Assembly (NCBI RefSeq): GCF_002149035.1
Contig: NZ_NGFP01000024.1
Location: forward strand, 1-52,861
Length of the DNA: 52,861 bases
Reading direction: 5' to 3'
Source: Streptosporangium minutum
Lineage (GTDB): Bacteria; Actinomycetota; Actinomycetes; Streptosporangiales; Streptosporangiaceae
Part shown: in pieces, positions 31,009 to 41,629 of the stretch
Numbering within the stretch: position 1 is the stretch's first letter
Layout of the letters: every line of letters begins with the position of its first letter
Notes under the pieces: model-generated
The model's input: the letters and a program-made list of their open reading frames with translations, nothing else
Database searches by the model: none
Told to the model about the DNA's origin: nothing
Program-made: the position numbers and the translations under genes

Positions 31009-33510
31009 GTGAAGGCCGTCGTGATGGCGGGCGGGGAGGGGACACGGCTCCGGCCGATGACCGCGAACCAGCCCAAACCCCTGTTGCCCGTGATCAACCG
31101 GCCGATCATGGAGCATGTGCTGCGCCTGCTGAGACGGCACGGGCTCACCGAGACCGTGGTGACCGTGCAGTTCCTGGCGGCCCTGGTCCGCAACTACTTC
31201 GGCGACGGCGACGAGCTCGGCATGAGCCTGTACTACGCCACGGAGGACACCCCGCTCGGCACCGCCGGCAGCGTCAAGAACGCCGCCGACAGGCTCCGCG
31301 ACGACCGTTTCCTGGTCATCTCCGGCGACGCTCTCACCGACATCGACCTGACCGACATGATCCGGTTCCACCGCGAGAACGGCGCGCTGGTCACCATCGG
31401 GCTCAAGCGGGTGCCCAACCCGCTGGAGTTCGGCATCGTCATCGTCGACGACCACGGCCGGGTGGAGCGCTTCCTGGAGAAACCCACCTGGGGCCAGGTC
31501 TTCTCCGACACCGTCAACACCGGCATCTACGTGATGGAGCCGGAGGTCCTCGACGAGATCGCCGCCGGCGTGCCGGTCGACTGGTCGGCCGACGTCTTCC
31601 CCCGCCTGCTGGCGCGCGGCGCCCCCCTGTACGGCTACGTCGCCGACGGCTACTGGGAGGACGTCGGCACCCACGAGAGCTACCTCAGAGCCCAGGCCGA
31701 CGTGCTGTCCGGCCGGGTCAGGGTGGACAGCGACGCCTTCGAGGTCTCGCCCGGCGTGTGGGTGGCCGAGGGCGCCTCGGTGGACCCGGACGCCGTGCTC
31801 AAGGGGCCGCTCTACATCGGCGACTACGCCAAGGTCGAAGCGGGGGCCGAGCTGCGTGAATACACCGTCCTGGGCAGCAACGTGGTGGTCCGCGAGGGCG
31901 CCTTCCTGCACCGCGCCGTCGTCCACGACAACGTCTACGTCGGGCCGCGCGCCCACCTGCGCGGCTGCGTCGTCGGCAAGAACACCGACCTGATGACCGG
32001 CGTCAGGATCGAGGAGAGCGCCGTCGTCGGCGACGAGTGCATCATCGAGGCCGAGGCCTACGTCTCCTCCGGGGTCAAGGTCTACCCGTTCAAGACCGTC
32101 GAGGCCGGGGCGGTGGTCAACACCAGCGTCATCTGGGAGCCGCGCGGCCAGCGCAACCTGTTCGGCCCGCGCGGCGTGTCCGGGCTGGTCAACGTGGAGA
32201 TCACCCCTGAGCTGTGCGTACGGCTGGCCAGCGCCTACGCCACCACGCTGAAGAAGGGCGCCTCGGTCATCACCTCCCGCGACTCCTCGCGCGCCGCGCG
32301 GGCGCTGAAGCGGGCCGTGATCAGCGCCCTGAACGCCAGCGCGATCAACGTGCTCGACCTGGAGGCGGCCCCGCTGCCGGTCACCCGCTTCCACACCGCC
32401 AGGGAGAACGCCGTCGGCGGCATCGCGCTGCGCACCACCCTGGGGGACCCGCAGAGCGTGGACATCGTCTTCATGGACGAGCGCGGCGCTGACCTGTCCC
32501 AGGCGGCCCAGCGCAAGCTGGACCGGGTCTTCTCCCGGCAGGAGTTCCGCCGGGCCTTCCCCGGCGAGATCGCCGAGCTCAGCTTCCCCGCCCGGGCCGT
32601 CGAGGACTACACCCACGAGCTGTTGCGCTGCGTCGACATGACCGGGGTCCGCGACGCCGACATGAAGGTCGTGGTGGACTGCGCGGGCGGCACCTCCTCG
32701 CTGGTGCTCCCCAGCCTCCTCGGCAGGGTCGGGGTGGACGTGCTCACCGTCAACAACCGGCTGGACGACGCCTCGCCCACCGAGACCCTCGCCGAGCGCC
32801 GGCGCGACCTGCAGCGTCTGTCGGAGCTCGTCAGCTCCTCCAGGGCGGCCTTCGGGGTGCGGTTCGACCCCGTGGGGGAGCGGGTCGCGCTCGTCGACGA
32901 GATGGGCCAGCTGATCAGCGAGGAGCGCGCCCTGCTGGTGGTGCTGGACCTGGTCGCCGCCGAGCGGCGCGGCGGCCGCGTGGCGCTGCCGGTCACCACC
33001 ACCCGGGTGGCCGAGCAGGTCTCCCGCTTCCACGGGGTGCAGGTCGAGTGGACCTCCACCGCCGTCGACGCGCTCACCGCCTCCGCCCGGGGCCACGACA
33101 TGATCTTCGCGGCGGACGGGAGGGGCGGCTTCGTCGTGCCCGAGTTCGGCCCCACGGTGGACGGCCTGGCGGTGTTCCTGCGCCTGCTCGGCCTGGTCGC
33201 CAGGACCCGGTTGTCGCTCAGCCAGATCGACGCCAGGATCCCCGAGGCCAAGCTGCTGCGCCGTACCGTCCCGACTCCATGGGCGGCCAAGGGGGTGGTG
33301 ATGCGCTCGGTGATCGAGGCCGCCGAGCACCACCGCATCGACACCACCGACGGGGTGCGGGTGGTGACCGAGGACGGCGGCTGGGCGCTGGTGCTGCCCG
33401 ATCCGGCCGAGGCCGTCACCCACCTGTGGGCCGAGGGGACCGACGTCGACTCGGCGCAGAGCCTGCTGGAGCACTGGGCGCGGGTGGTGGAGGAGGCGGC
33501 GGCCACGTGA
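31009..33510 (+). CDS. Mannose-1-phosphate guanylyltransferase-like protein with degenerate phosphomannomutase-like domain
   Basis: The 833-residue protein has an N-terminal nucleotidyltransferase (VVMAGGEGTRLRPMT at 4-18, SGDALTDIDL near 107, EKPTWGQVFSDTVNTGIYV near 155) and a left-handed beta-helix of hexapeptide repeats (~250-370). From about residue 375 follows a phosphohexomutase-like region. In that region the phosphoserine loop TASHNP is replaced by ALRTTLGDPQ and the DxDxDR metal loop by AADGRGG, so mutase activity is improbable. The first domain likely makes GDP-mannose or a related nucleotide sugar. GTG 31009 is three bases after the upstream stop. Confidence 0.88.
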   Translation: MKAVVMAGGEGTRLRPMTANQPKPLLPVINRPIMEHVLRLLRRHGLTETVVTVQFLAALVRNYFGDGDELGMSLYYATEDTPLGTAGSVKNAADRLRDDRFLVISGDALTDIDLTDMIRFHRENGALVTIGLKRVPNPLEFGIVIVDDHGRVERFLEKPTWGQVFSDTVNTGIYVMEPEVLDEIAAGVPVDWSADVFPRLLARGAPLYGYVADGYWEDVGTHESYLRAQADVLSGRVRVDSDAFEVSPGVWVAEGASVDPDAVLKGPLYIGDYAKVEAGAELREYTVLGSNVVVREGAFLHRAVVHDNVYVGPRAHLRGCVVGKNTDLMTGVRIEESAVVGDECIIEAEAYVSSGVKVYPFKTVEAGAVVNTSVIWEPRGQRNLFGPRGVSGLVNVEITPELCVRLASAYATTLKKGASVITSRDSSRAARALKRAVISALNASAINVLDLEAAPLPVTRFHTARENAVGGIALRTTLGDPQSVDIVFMDERGADLSQAAQRKLDRVFSRQEFRRAFPGEIAELSFPARAVEDYTHELLRCVDMTGVRDADMKVVVDCAGGTSSLVLPSLLGRVGVDVLTVNNRLDDASPTETLAERRRDLQRLSELVSSSRAAFGVRFDPVGERVALVDEMGQLISEERALLVVLDLVAAERRGGRVALPVTTTRVAEQVSRFHGVQVEWTSTAVDALTASARGHDMIFAADGRGGFVVPEFGPTVDGLAVFLRLLGLVARTRLSLSQIDARIPEAKLLRRTVPTPWAAKGVVMRSVIEAAEHHRIDTTDGVRVVTEDGGWALVLPDPAEAVTHLWAEGTDVDSAQSLLEHWARVVEEAAAT

Positions 33511-33819
33511 GGGAGCCGCTCGCCGGGGCGGGGTCCGGCGCTCCGGACGGCGGGAAAGTGCGGCCGGCGCCGCGGACGCGGGCCGGTCCACGCGACCGGG
33601 TGCGACAAACCCCGCGCGGCGGCATGGACCGGGGAGGCCACCCGGCTGTAACTTTGTCACCGACCGAACCCGCGGTCGAGCGTCTGCCTTGATCTCTGCT
33701 TCTCGACGGTGTATGTTGCGACATTCGCAGTCTGAGAAAATACTTGAGAAGCGGAGAAGCGAGGCGCGCATCCCTGAGTACCGTTGCCGCGTCTTCGCGG
33801 TAGGAGGCCGAGCCGATCG
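33511..33819 (+). promoter_or_regulatory. Promoter region of the garA-ftsR genes
   Basis: This 309-bp gap holds no gene. TTGCGA (33716-33721), a 17-bp spacer and AATACT (33739-33744) form a possible vegetative promoter, in a locally AT-richer patch. In other actinobacteria this interval often holds additional small genes such as gcvH or DUF881; none is detectable here. Confidence 0.4.
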
Positions 33820-34335
33820 ATGCCGAGCGTCTACTGCACGCAGTGCGGTCATGCCAACCCTGAGGATGCCCGTTTCTGTTCACGATGCGGGTCGCCGCTG
33901 ACCAGGGTCGCCGACACCCCCGGAGACAGCACCTCGACCATCTCCCTCTCCGGGATCGAGGCCTATGAGGCGGAGACCGGAGAGACGCTTCTCGCCGAGC
34001 GGCACGCCGTCGAGCAGCTGCCCCCGGGCACCGCTCTGCTGGTCGCCATGCGCGGTCCCAACGCCGGTAGCCGCTTCCTGCTGGACAGCGATCTCACCAC
34101 CGTGGGCCGCCACCCCGAGAGCGACATCTTCCTCGACGACATCACCGTGTCGCGCCGCCATGTGGAGTTCTACCGCCGCGGCGGCGGGGTCTTCACCGTC
34201 CGTGACGTCGGCAGCCTGAACGGCACCTACGTCAACCGCGAGCGGATCGAGGAGGTCCCGCTGTACGGCGGGGACGAGGTCCAGATCGGTAAGTTCCGGC
34301 TGGTCTTCCTCACCCGTGGCGCCGCTGGAGGATGA
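33820..34335 (+). CDS. garA: FHA domain protein with zinc ribbon (GarA/OdhI-type)
   Basis: The 171-residue protein begins with a four-cysteine zinc ribbon (C6, C9, C20, C23 in CTQCGHANP and FCSRCGS). A Thr/Ser-rich stretch (residues 37-43) follows, in the place where GarA and OdhI are phosphorylated by PknB/PknG kinases. A forkhead-associated domain comes last (GPNAGSRFLLDSDLTTVGRHPESDIFLDD, SRRHVEF, GSLNGTYVN). GarA binds and inhibits 2-oxoglutarate enzymes. The following genes are the same as in Mycobacterium, which supports the name. The zinc ribbon is absent from the mycobacterial protein as I recall it. ATG 33820 has an aggagg about 12 bases upstream. Confidence 0.85.
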   Translation: MPSVYCTQCGHANPEDARFCSRCGSPLTRVADTPGDSTSTISLSGIEAYEAETGETLLAERHAVEQLPPGTALLVAMRGPNAGSRFLLDSDLTTVGRHPESDIFLDDITVSRRHVEFYRRGGGVFTVRDVGSLNGTYVNRERIEEVPLYGGDEVQIGKFRLVFLTRGAAGG

Positions 34336-35012
34336 TGAGCTCGCAGGCCGCTCGTGCGCACATGAGCATCGGGGAGGTGCTCGCTCTCCTGCAGGGCGAG
34401 TTCCCCGATGTCAGCATCTCCAAGATTCGTTTCCTGGAGGGCGAGGGGTTGATCGAGCCGGAGCGCAGTCCCTCCGGCTACCGAAAATTCACCTACGCCG
34501 ACGTCGAGCGGCTCCGCTACATCCTCAGCGAGCAGCGTGACCGCTACCTGCCGCTGCGCGTGATCAAGGACCAGCTTGAGGCGGCCGACCGCGAGGAGCG
34601 GCCGGCCGCGCGCCCGCGCGCCGTCCCCGACGACGCGCCCCCCGAGATCCGCCTCACCCGTGAGGAGCTGCTCGCCGCCGCCGAGCTCAACGAGGAGACC
34701 CTCGCCGAGCTGGAGGACTACGGCCTGCTGGCCGCGGTGGCCCGCTACTACGACGCCGAGGCCCTGGCCGTGGCCCGCAGTGTCGGAGCCCTCGCCGCCT
34801 TCGGGCTGCACGCCCGCCACTTGCGTGCGGTCAAGGCCGCCGCCGAGCGTGAGGCCGGCCTCGTGGAGCAGGCCATCGCCCCGCTGCTGCGCCGTCGCGG
34901 ACCCGGCGCCATCGACCGGGCCGACGAGACGGCCAGGGAGATTTCCGGCCTCCTGCTGGAATTGCACGCCTCGCTGCTGCGTTCCGGCGTGCGTGGGGTG
35001 CTGGGCCGGTGA
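34332..35012 (+). CDS. ftsR: MerR-family regulator, FtsR type
   Basis: The 226-residue protein has an N-terminal MerR winged helix (MSIGEVLALLQGEFPDVSISKIRFLEGEGLIEPERSPSGYRKFTYADVERLRYIL) and a long helical C-terminal half. It matches Rv1828/FtsR, which activates ftsZ in Corynebacterium. The ATG overlaps the stop of the FHA gene (ATGATGA), so they are co-translated. No metal-binding cysteines are present, in keeping with the FtsR subgroup. A 7-bp-arm dyad lies just after its stop. Confidence 0.85.
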   Translation: MMSSQAARAHMSIGEVLALLQGEFPDVSISKIRFLEGEGLIEPERSPSGYRKFTYADVERLRYILSEQRDRYLPLRVIKDQLEAADREERPAARPRAVPDDAPPEIRLTREELLAAAELNEETLAELEDYGLLAAVARYYDAEALAVARSVGALAAFGLHARHLRAVKAAAEREAGLVEQAIAPLLRRRGPGAIDRADETAREISGLLLELHASLLRSGVRGVLGR

Positions 35013-35025
35013 CAACCTGACCAGG

Positions 35026-35045
35026 CACTCGTACCCCCACGAGTG
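35026..35045 (+). promoter_or_regulatory. Dyad between ftsR and the DUF151 gene
   Basis: CACTCGT (35026-35032), six bases, ACGAGTG (35039-35045) is a perfect inverted repeat in the 79-bp gap. It could be an operator for one of the two neighbouring MerR proteins or a weak terminator; the sequence alone does not decide. Confidence 0.35.
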
Positions 35046-35091
35046 TTACGTTGAACAAACCGGTCGGAATCCAGCGAAGACGGAGCAGCCC

Positions 35092-35562
35092 GTGTTGCAG
35101 ATGGAGGTCGTGGGCGTTCGGGTTGAGATGCCCTCCAACCAGCCAATTGTTCTGCTGAAGGAGGCACATGGGGAGCGTTATCTGCCAATCTGGATTGGCA
35201 TGACGGAGGCGACGGCGATCGCCATGGCACAGGCCGAGGAGCCGCCCCCGCGGCCGCTCACCCACGACCTGTTCCGTGACGTGCTCGACGCGCTCGGCGT
35301 CCGGCTGAGCACGGTGAACATCGTCGCCCTCCGTGACGGGATCTTCTTCGCCGACCTCGTGTTCTCCAACGGGGTCGAGGTGAGTGCCCGTCCCTCTGAC
35401 TCGATCGCCTTGGCACTTCGCACAGGCGCACGTATCTTCGCCAGTGAGGACGTGGTCCGGGAGGCCGGGGTGATCATCCCCGACGACCAGGAGGACGAGG
35501 TGGAGAAGTTCAGGGAGTTCCTTGACACAATCACGCCCGAGGACTTCGGTCGCGCGGGGTAG
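35092..35562 (+). CDS. Bifunctional nuclease family protein (DUF151)
   Basis: The 156-residue protein matches the DUF151/BFN family: EVVGVRVEMPSNQPIVLLKEAHGERYLPIWIGMTEATAIAMA at the N-terminus, then the RPLTHDLFRDVLDALG helix and the ARPSDSIALALRTGARIFASEDV motif. It equals Rv1829 in position. The biochemical role in bacteria is not established, although plant members have nuclease activity. The GTG at 35092 has GGAG close upstream; an in-frame ATG at 35101 is the alternative. Confidence 0.88.
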   Translation: MLQMEVVGVRVEMPSNQPIVLLKEAHGERYLPIWIGMTEATAIAMAQAEEPPPRPLTHDLFRDVLDALGVRLSTVNIVALRDGIFFADLVFSNGVEVSARPSDSIALALRTGARIFASEDVVREAGVIIPDDQEDEVEKFREFLDTITPEDFGRAG

Positions 35563-35606
35563 GAATTTCGGTGCATTTACGCTTCACGACGCGCCGGGTG
35601 GGGTCG

Positions 35607-35683
35607 TTGACTGAGCTTGGCCCCAGTCCTACGGTGCAAGTGAAACCCACGGCCGTGCGCAAACCCCCAGATCAGGCCGTGGG
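35607..35683 (+). promoter_or_regulatory. Promoter and 5' UTR stem-loop of the second MerR gene
   Basis: TTGACT (35607-35612), a 17-bp spacer and TACGGT (35630-35635) form a good vegetative promoter with a start of transcription near 35642. The transcript would begin with a hairpin whose 9-bp arms are CCCACGGCC (35646-35654) and GGCCGTGGG (35675-35683). The hairpin could stabilise the RNA or be a protein-binding site. Confidence 0.55.
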
Positions 35684-35706
35684 ATGAGAGAAAGCCGGAG
35701 GTCCGC

Positions 35707-36327
35707 GTGGCGGTCAGCAGCGGCGAGGGTAGAAACGCCGATCAGGATGACCCGGAACGGCGCCAGTCGGCACGTCAGCGCGCGGGTGAAGAGGGTCTGC
35801 TTTTCGACGGGCAGCCGGTGAAAGCGCCCGCCGACATCGGATACCGAGGACCCACCGCGTGCGCGGCCGCCGATATCACCTATCGGCAGCTGGACTACTG
35901 GGCGCGCACCGGCCTGGTCGAGCCCACCGTGCGGGCCGCCCACGGATCGGGTTCCCAGAGACTGTACGGCTTCCGCGACATCCTGGTGCTCAAGGTCGTC
36001 AAACGACTGCTCGACACCGGCGTCTCCCTCCAGCAGATCCGCATCGCCGTACAGCACCTGCGTGACCGCGGCGTCAACGACCTCGCCCAGATCACGCTGA
36101 TGAGCGACGGGGTGAGCGTCTACGAGTGCACCTCGCCCGACGAGGTCATCGACCTGCTCCAGGGCGGTCAGGGTGTCTTCGGCATCGCGCTGGGCCGGGT
36201 GTGGCAGGAGGTGGAGGGCTCCCTCGCGGATCTTCCCGGCGAGCGCGCGGAGTCCGGCCAGGGCCCTTTAGACGATCACCACGCGGATGAGCTGGCCCGC
36301 CGTCGCAGGGCTCGGCGTACGGGGTAA
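35707..36327 (+). CDS. MerR-family regulator (Rv1830/ResR type)
   Basis: The 206-residue protein has a disordered, charged N-terminus (1-45), a MerR DNA-binding domain (DITYRQLDYWARTGLVEPTVRAAHGSGSQRLYGFRDILVLKVVKRLLDTGVSLQQI) and a C-terminal dimer/ligand part with VYECTSPDEVIDLLQGGQGVFGIALGRVW. It is the positional match of Rv1830, implicated in cell growth regulation in mycobacteria. GTG 35707 has a GGAGG upstream. It lies directly before the gcvP riboswitch. Confidence 0.87.
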   Translation: MAVSSGEGRNADQDDPERRQSARQRAGEEGLLFDGQPVKAPADIGYRGPTACAAADITYRQLDYWARTGLVEPTVRAAHGSGSQRLYGFRDILVLKVVKRLLDTGVSLQQIRIAVQHLRDRGVNDLAQITLMSDGVSVYECTSPDEVIDLLQGGQGVFGIALGRVWQEVEGSLADLPGERAESGQGPLDDHHADELARRRRARRTG

Positions 36328-36349
36328 AGTTGGTCTCGCTGCTGACCCT

Positions 36350-36592
36350 GTGCGGGAGAGACCCCGACATGATCGGGGCGCCGAAGGAGCAACCTCCCCG
36401 GAATCTCTCAGGCACCCGGTACCGCACGGACGAGGCGACTCTGGAAAGCAGGTGCGTCCGCCAGACGCGTCTCACCGACGGTGAAAGCCTCCCCGGCAGG
36501 GGGGGTGAAGCTCTCAGGTCGAGGTGACAGAGGGGGAGATCCGGCATAAGCCCGCGCCCAGCGCCGGTCTCCACCACCTCGGGAGGCTTCCC
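36350..36592 (+). promoter_or_regulatory. Tandem glycine riboswitch upstream of gcvP
   Basis: Aptamer 1 spans 36350-36427 (closing stem gtgcgg/ccgcac, core gggagagacc and gcgccgaaggagcaa, then ctctcaggcaccc). Aptamer 2 spans about 36438-36533 (stem ctctg/cagag, core ggaaagca, caccgacggtgaaagcc, gtgaagctctcaggtc, gacagagggg). These are the conserved glycine-aptamer elements. A further hairpin (36535-36545 with 36563-36572) follows. The SD region gggaggctt (36581-36589) is perfectly complementary to aagcctccc (36485-36493) in aptamer 2, suggesting control of translation. Confidence 0.93.
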
Positions 36593-39448
<2,856 letters not shown>

Positions 39449-39462
39449 TCCCCGCCGCCCGA

Positions 39463-39495
39463 GGCCCGCGCCCTCCCGGCGCGGGCCCGTATTTT
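39463..39495 (+). terminator. gcvP intrinsic terminator
   Basis: A 10-bp GC stem (39463-39472 with 39478-39487, loop ctccc) is followed by cgtatttt. It begins 15 bp after the gcvP stop. Confidence 0.8.
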
Positions 39496-39571
39496 CCACC
39501 CCCGCGCGGGGGGACGGGCGTGGCCCCGAGTCGTTAGGCTCGGGGCATTCCTTTACCCGGGAGGACCCTGC

Positions 39572-40354
39572 ATGCCAGAGGTGGACACGCACCCCTTGGA
39601 CACCGCGCGGAAACTGGCCGAGAGCGGCGACCTGGACGGCGCGGCAACGATCTTCGCGCAACTCGCCGCCGATCCCGCGGAGCCCGACCGGGCACAGGCG
39701 GCGGTGGGGCTGGCGGTGGTGCTCCAGGAGCGCGGAGACGCGCCGGGCGCCCGGACGGCCGCGCGGACCGCGCTGGCGACCGGGCATCCGGAGTTCGCCG
39801 CGCAGGCCGCCTGCCTGCTCGCCCGGAGCTTCGAGCAGGAGGATCTGCTCGACCAGGCCCGAGGCGCCTGGCAGGCCGCCCTCGGGGCGGGGAACCCCGC
39901 CTACGTCCCGCTGGCGTACATGGCCCTGGCCAGGCTCGCGGCGGGACAGCGGGAGGCCGAGGAGGCACTGCGGGCCGCCCTGGCCACCGCCGACCCGGAG
40001 ATCGCCTCCCGCGCGGCGCAGTCGCTGGCCGAGCTCCTGCTGGAGGAGGGCGAGGCGGGTGAGGCCGCGGAGGCCCTCCTGACGGCGCTCTCGGTGCCGG
40101 ACGTGGCGGATGTGCCCAGGCTGAGGGTCCTGCTCGGCATCGCGCACCTGGAGATGGCGTGCGCGGAGTTCGCCGGGGCGATCGAGGATGGCGGCGACGC
40201 GGAGACCGCCGCGCTGGCCATCGAGCTCCTGGCCCGCACCCTCCCGCTGAGGGGCCGCGACGAGGACGCCGAGCAGGTGTGGCGCTACGGTCTGGACAGC
40301 GCCGACGAGAGGCTCGCGGAGGATGTCCGCCTCCGGTTGAACCGCGGCGCCTGA
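39572..40354 (+). CDS. Tetratricopeptide-repeat protein
   Basis: The 260-residue Ala-rich protein consists of about six helix-turn-helix TPR-like units from residue 8 on (for example LDTARKLAESGDLDGAATIFAQLAADP, ALARLAAGQREAEEALRAALATADPEIASRAAQSLAELLLEEGE). It lacks signal peptide, membrane segment or catalytic motif. A role as protein-binding scaffold is the family default. It follows gcvP after a terminator and is convergent with a small membrane protein gene, with 14 bp between the stops. Confidence 0.75.
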   Translation: MPEVDTHPLDTARKLAESGDLDGAATIFAQLAADPAEPDRAQAAVGLAVVLQERGDAPGARTAARTALATGHPEFAAQAACLLARSFEQEDLLDQARGAWQAALGAGNPAYVPLAYMALARLAAGQREAEEALRAALATADPEIASRAAQSLAELLLEEGEAGEAAEALLTALSVPDVADVPRLRVLLGIAHLEMACAEFAGAIEDGGDAETAALAIELLARTLPLRGRDEDAEQVWRYGLDSADERLAEDVRLRLNRGA

Positions 40355-40368
40355 TCCTCCCGCCGCGG

Positions 40369-40746
40369 TCAGTCGCGGCCGCGCCAGCGGCTGATCGCGT
40401 GGGCGAAGTTGATCGCGACGATGCCGGCCCACGCCAGCAGCAGCCCCGCGGTGCCCGCCTCGTTGGCGGCGATGGCGGTCAGCGGGATGCCGATGCCCAT
40501 CGAGCCCAGCGCGATCGGGATGGAGGAGTTGCCGCTCCTGCGCTGCCGCCCCCTCTGCTCGTAGGGGCCGGGGTAGGGCGGCGGGCCTCCGGCGAGGTGC
40601 ATCTCGGTCCGCACACGGGCGGCGATGGTCGCGTCGAGGCGCTCCACGAACGACTCCACCAGCGCGGCCTCGTACTCCGGACCGAGCTCGCGCCGGGCCT
40701 CGATGGTGGCCCGCATGTCCTGTCGGATATCTTGATGTTCCTGCAC
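40369..40746 (-). CDS. Small membrane protein of unknown function
   Basis: The protein of about 125 residues has a charged helical N-terminal half (MRATIEARRELGPEYEAALVESFVERLDATIAARV), a Gly/Pro/Arg-rich linker, and two hydrophobic helices at the end (IPIALGSMGIGIPLTAIAA and LLLAWAGIVAINFAHAI). I recognise the type as a common actinobacterial hypothetical protein but not a function. GTG 40746 has GGAG nine bases upstream; the in-frame ATG at 40716 would shorten it by ten residues. Confidence 0.65.
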   Translation of the reverse strand: MQEHQDIRQDMRATIEARRELGPEYEAALVESFVERLDATIAARVRTEMHLAGGPPPYPGPYEQRGRQRRSGNSSIPIALGSMGIGIPLTAIAANEAGTAGLLLAWAGIVAINFAHAISRWRGRD

Positions 40747-40801
40747 GTCCCGATTCTCCGCCCACACGCGGTCCCTGGCATCAGCCGTTAGGACGAGATC
40801 T

Positions 40802-41434
40802 GTGTCCACCCGGAGCGAGGCACTCCCCCTGGAGATCATGACCCCGCACGGCCCGGCCCTGGCGGAGATCGACGAGGTCGCCGATCCGCGCTTCCTGCTG
40901 GTGATCACCCACGGCTCGGCCGGGGGAGTGGAAGCCCCGGACCTGCTGGCCGTACGGGACGCCACGGCTGGGGTCGGCGGGGTGGTCGCGCGGGTGCTCC
41001 AGCCGTTCCGGCTGCGGGGCGCCCGGGCCCCGGGCTCGGCGGTGAAGCAGGACGAGGCGTGGGAGGCGCTGGTCGCCGAGCTCCGGGGACGCTATCCGGG
41101 GCTGCCGCTCGCGCAGGGCGGGCGGAGCAACGGCGCCCGGGTCGCCTGCCGTACGGCTCTCGGGGTCGGGGCCGAGGCGGTCGTCGCGCTGGCCTTCCCG
41201 CTCCACCCGCCGGGCAGGCCCGAACGGTCCCGTGCAGGGGAGTTGCGCGCGGCGGGCGTGGACGTGCTCGTGGTGAACGGGGATCGCGACCCGTTCGGCG
41301 TGCCGGAGGCGGCGGACGCCGCGCGCCTGGTGGTGCTGCCGGGCGAGGGGCACGACCTCAAGAAAGACCCCGCCCGCGTGGGCGAGGTCGTCGCTGAGTG
41401 GCTTGAGGTGAGGATGCGGCCTGGCTCGGCGTGA
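40802..41434 (+). CDS. Alpha/beta hydrolase of the KANL3/Tex30 type
   Basis: The 210-residue protein has a compact alpha/beta hydrolase fold: the strand and oxyanion loop FLLVITHGSAGGVEAPDL (~31-48), the nucleophile elbow GGRSNGARVA (~105-114), a FPLHPPGRPERSRAGEL segment, the late Asp in VVNGDRDPFG (~158) and His in LPGEGHDLKKD (~183). This matches the KANL3/Tex30-like dienelactone-hydrolase-related family. The substrate is unknown. The start is GTG 40802. It is divergent from the small membrane protein gene and convergent with the DUF5999 gene. Confidence 0.8.
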   Translation: MSTRSEALPLEIMTPHGPALAEIDEVADPRFLLVITHGSAGGVEAPDLLAVRDATAGVGGVVARVLQPFRLRGARAPGSAVKQDEAWEALVAELRGRYPGLPLAQGGRSNGARVACRTALGVGAEAVVALAFPLHPPGRPERSRAGELRAAGVDVLVVNGDRDPFGVPEAADAARLVVLPGEGHDLKKDPARVGEVVAEWLEVRMRPGSA

Positions 41435-41437
41435 CGG

Positions 41438-41629
41438 TCAGGCTACGCCGGCCAGTGGCCGGTGCGGCTCGATGACGGCACCGTCGGGCAGGAGCTCGCC
41501 GGTGTCATCGAACAGCACCACACCGTTGCAGAGCAGACTCCATCCCTGCTCGGGGTGGGCTGCCATCGTACGGGCGGCTTCGCGGTCCAGCGCCTCGGCG
41601 GACGGACAGGACGGCTGGTGCGGGCACAT
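41438..41629 (-). CDS. DUF5999 family protein
   Basis: The 63-residue protein (starting MCPHQPSCPSAEALDREAAR, then VVLFDDTGELLPDG) matches DUF5999, a short family found across Streptomyces and relatives. The two or three conserved cysteines (C2, C8 and C48 in LLCNGVV) could bind a metal, by inference. ATG 41629 has GGAGG seven bases upstream. It is preceded by a 417-bp control region with repeated motifs. Confidence 0.82.
   Translation of the reverse strand: MCPHQPSCPSAEALDREAARTMAAHPEQGWSLLCNGVVLFDDTGELLPDGAVIEPHRPLAGVA

Noticed and set aside
30022-33852. Antisense open frame of more than 1200 codons opposite the phosphatidyltransferase and nucleotidyltransferase genes
   Set aside because: It is a by-product of GC-rich third positions in the plus-strand genes. 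Its product is low-complexity (Gly, Val, His, Arg, Asp) without recognisable domains.
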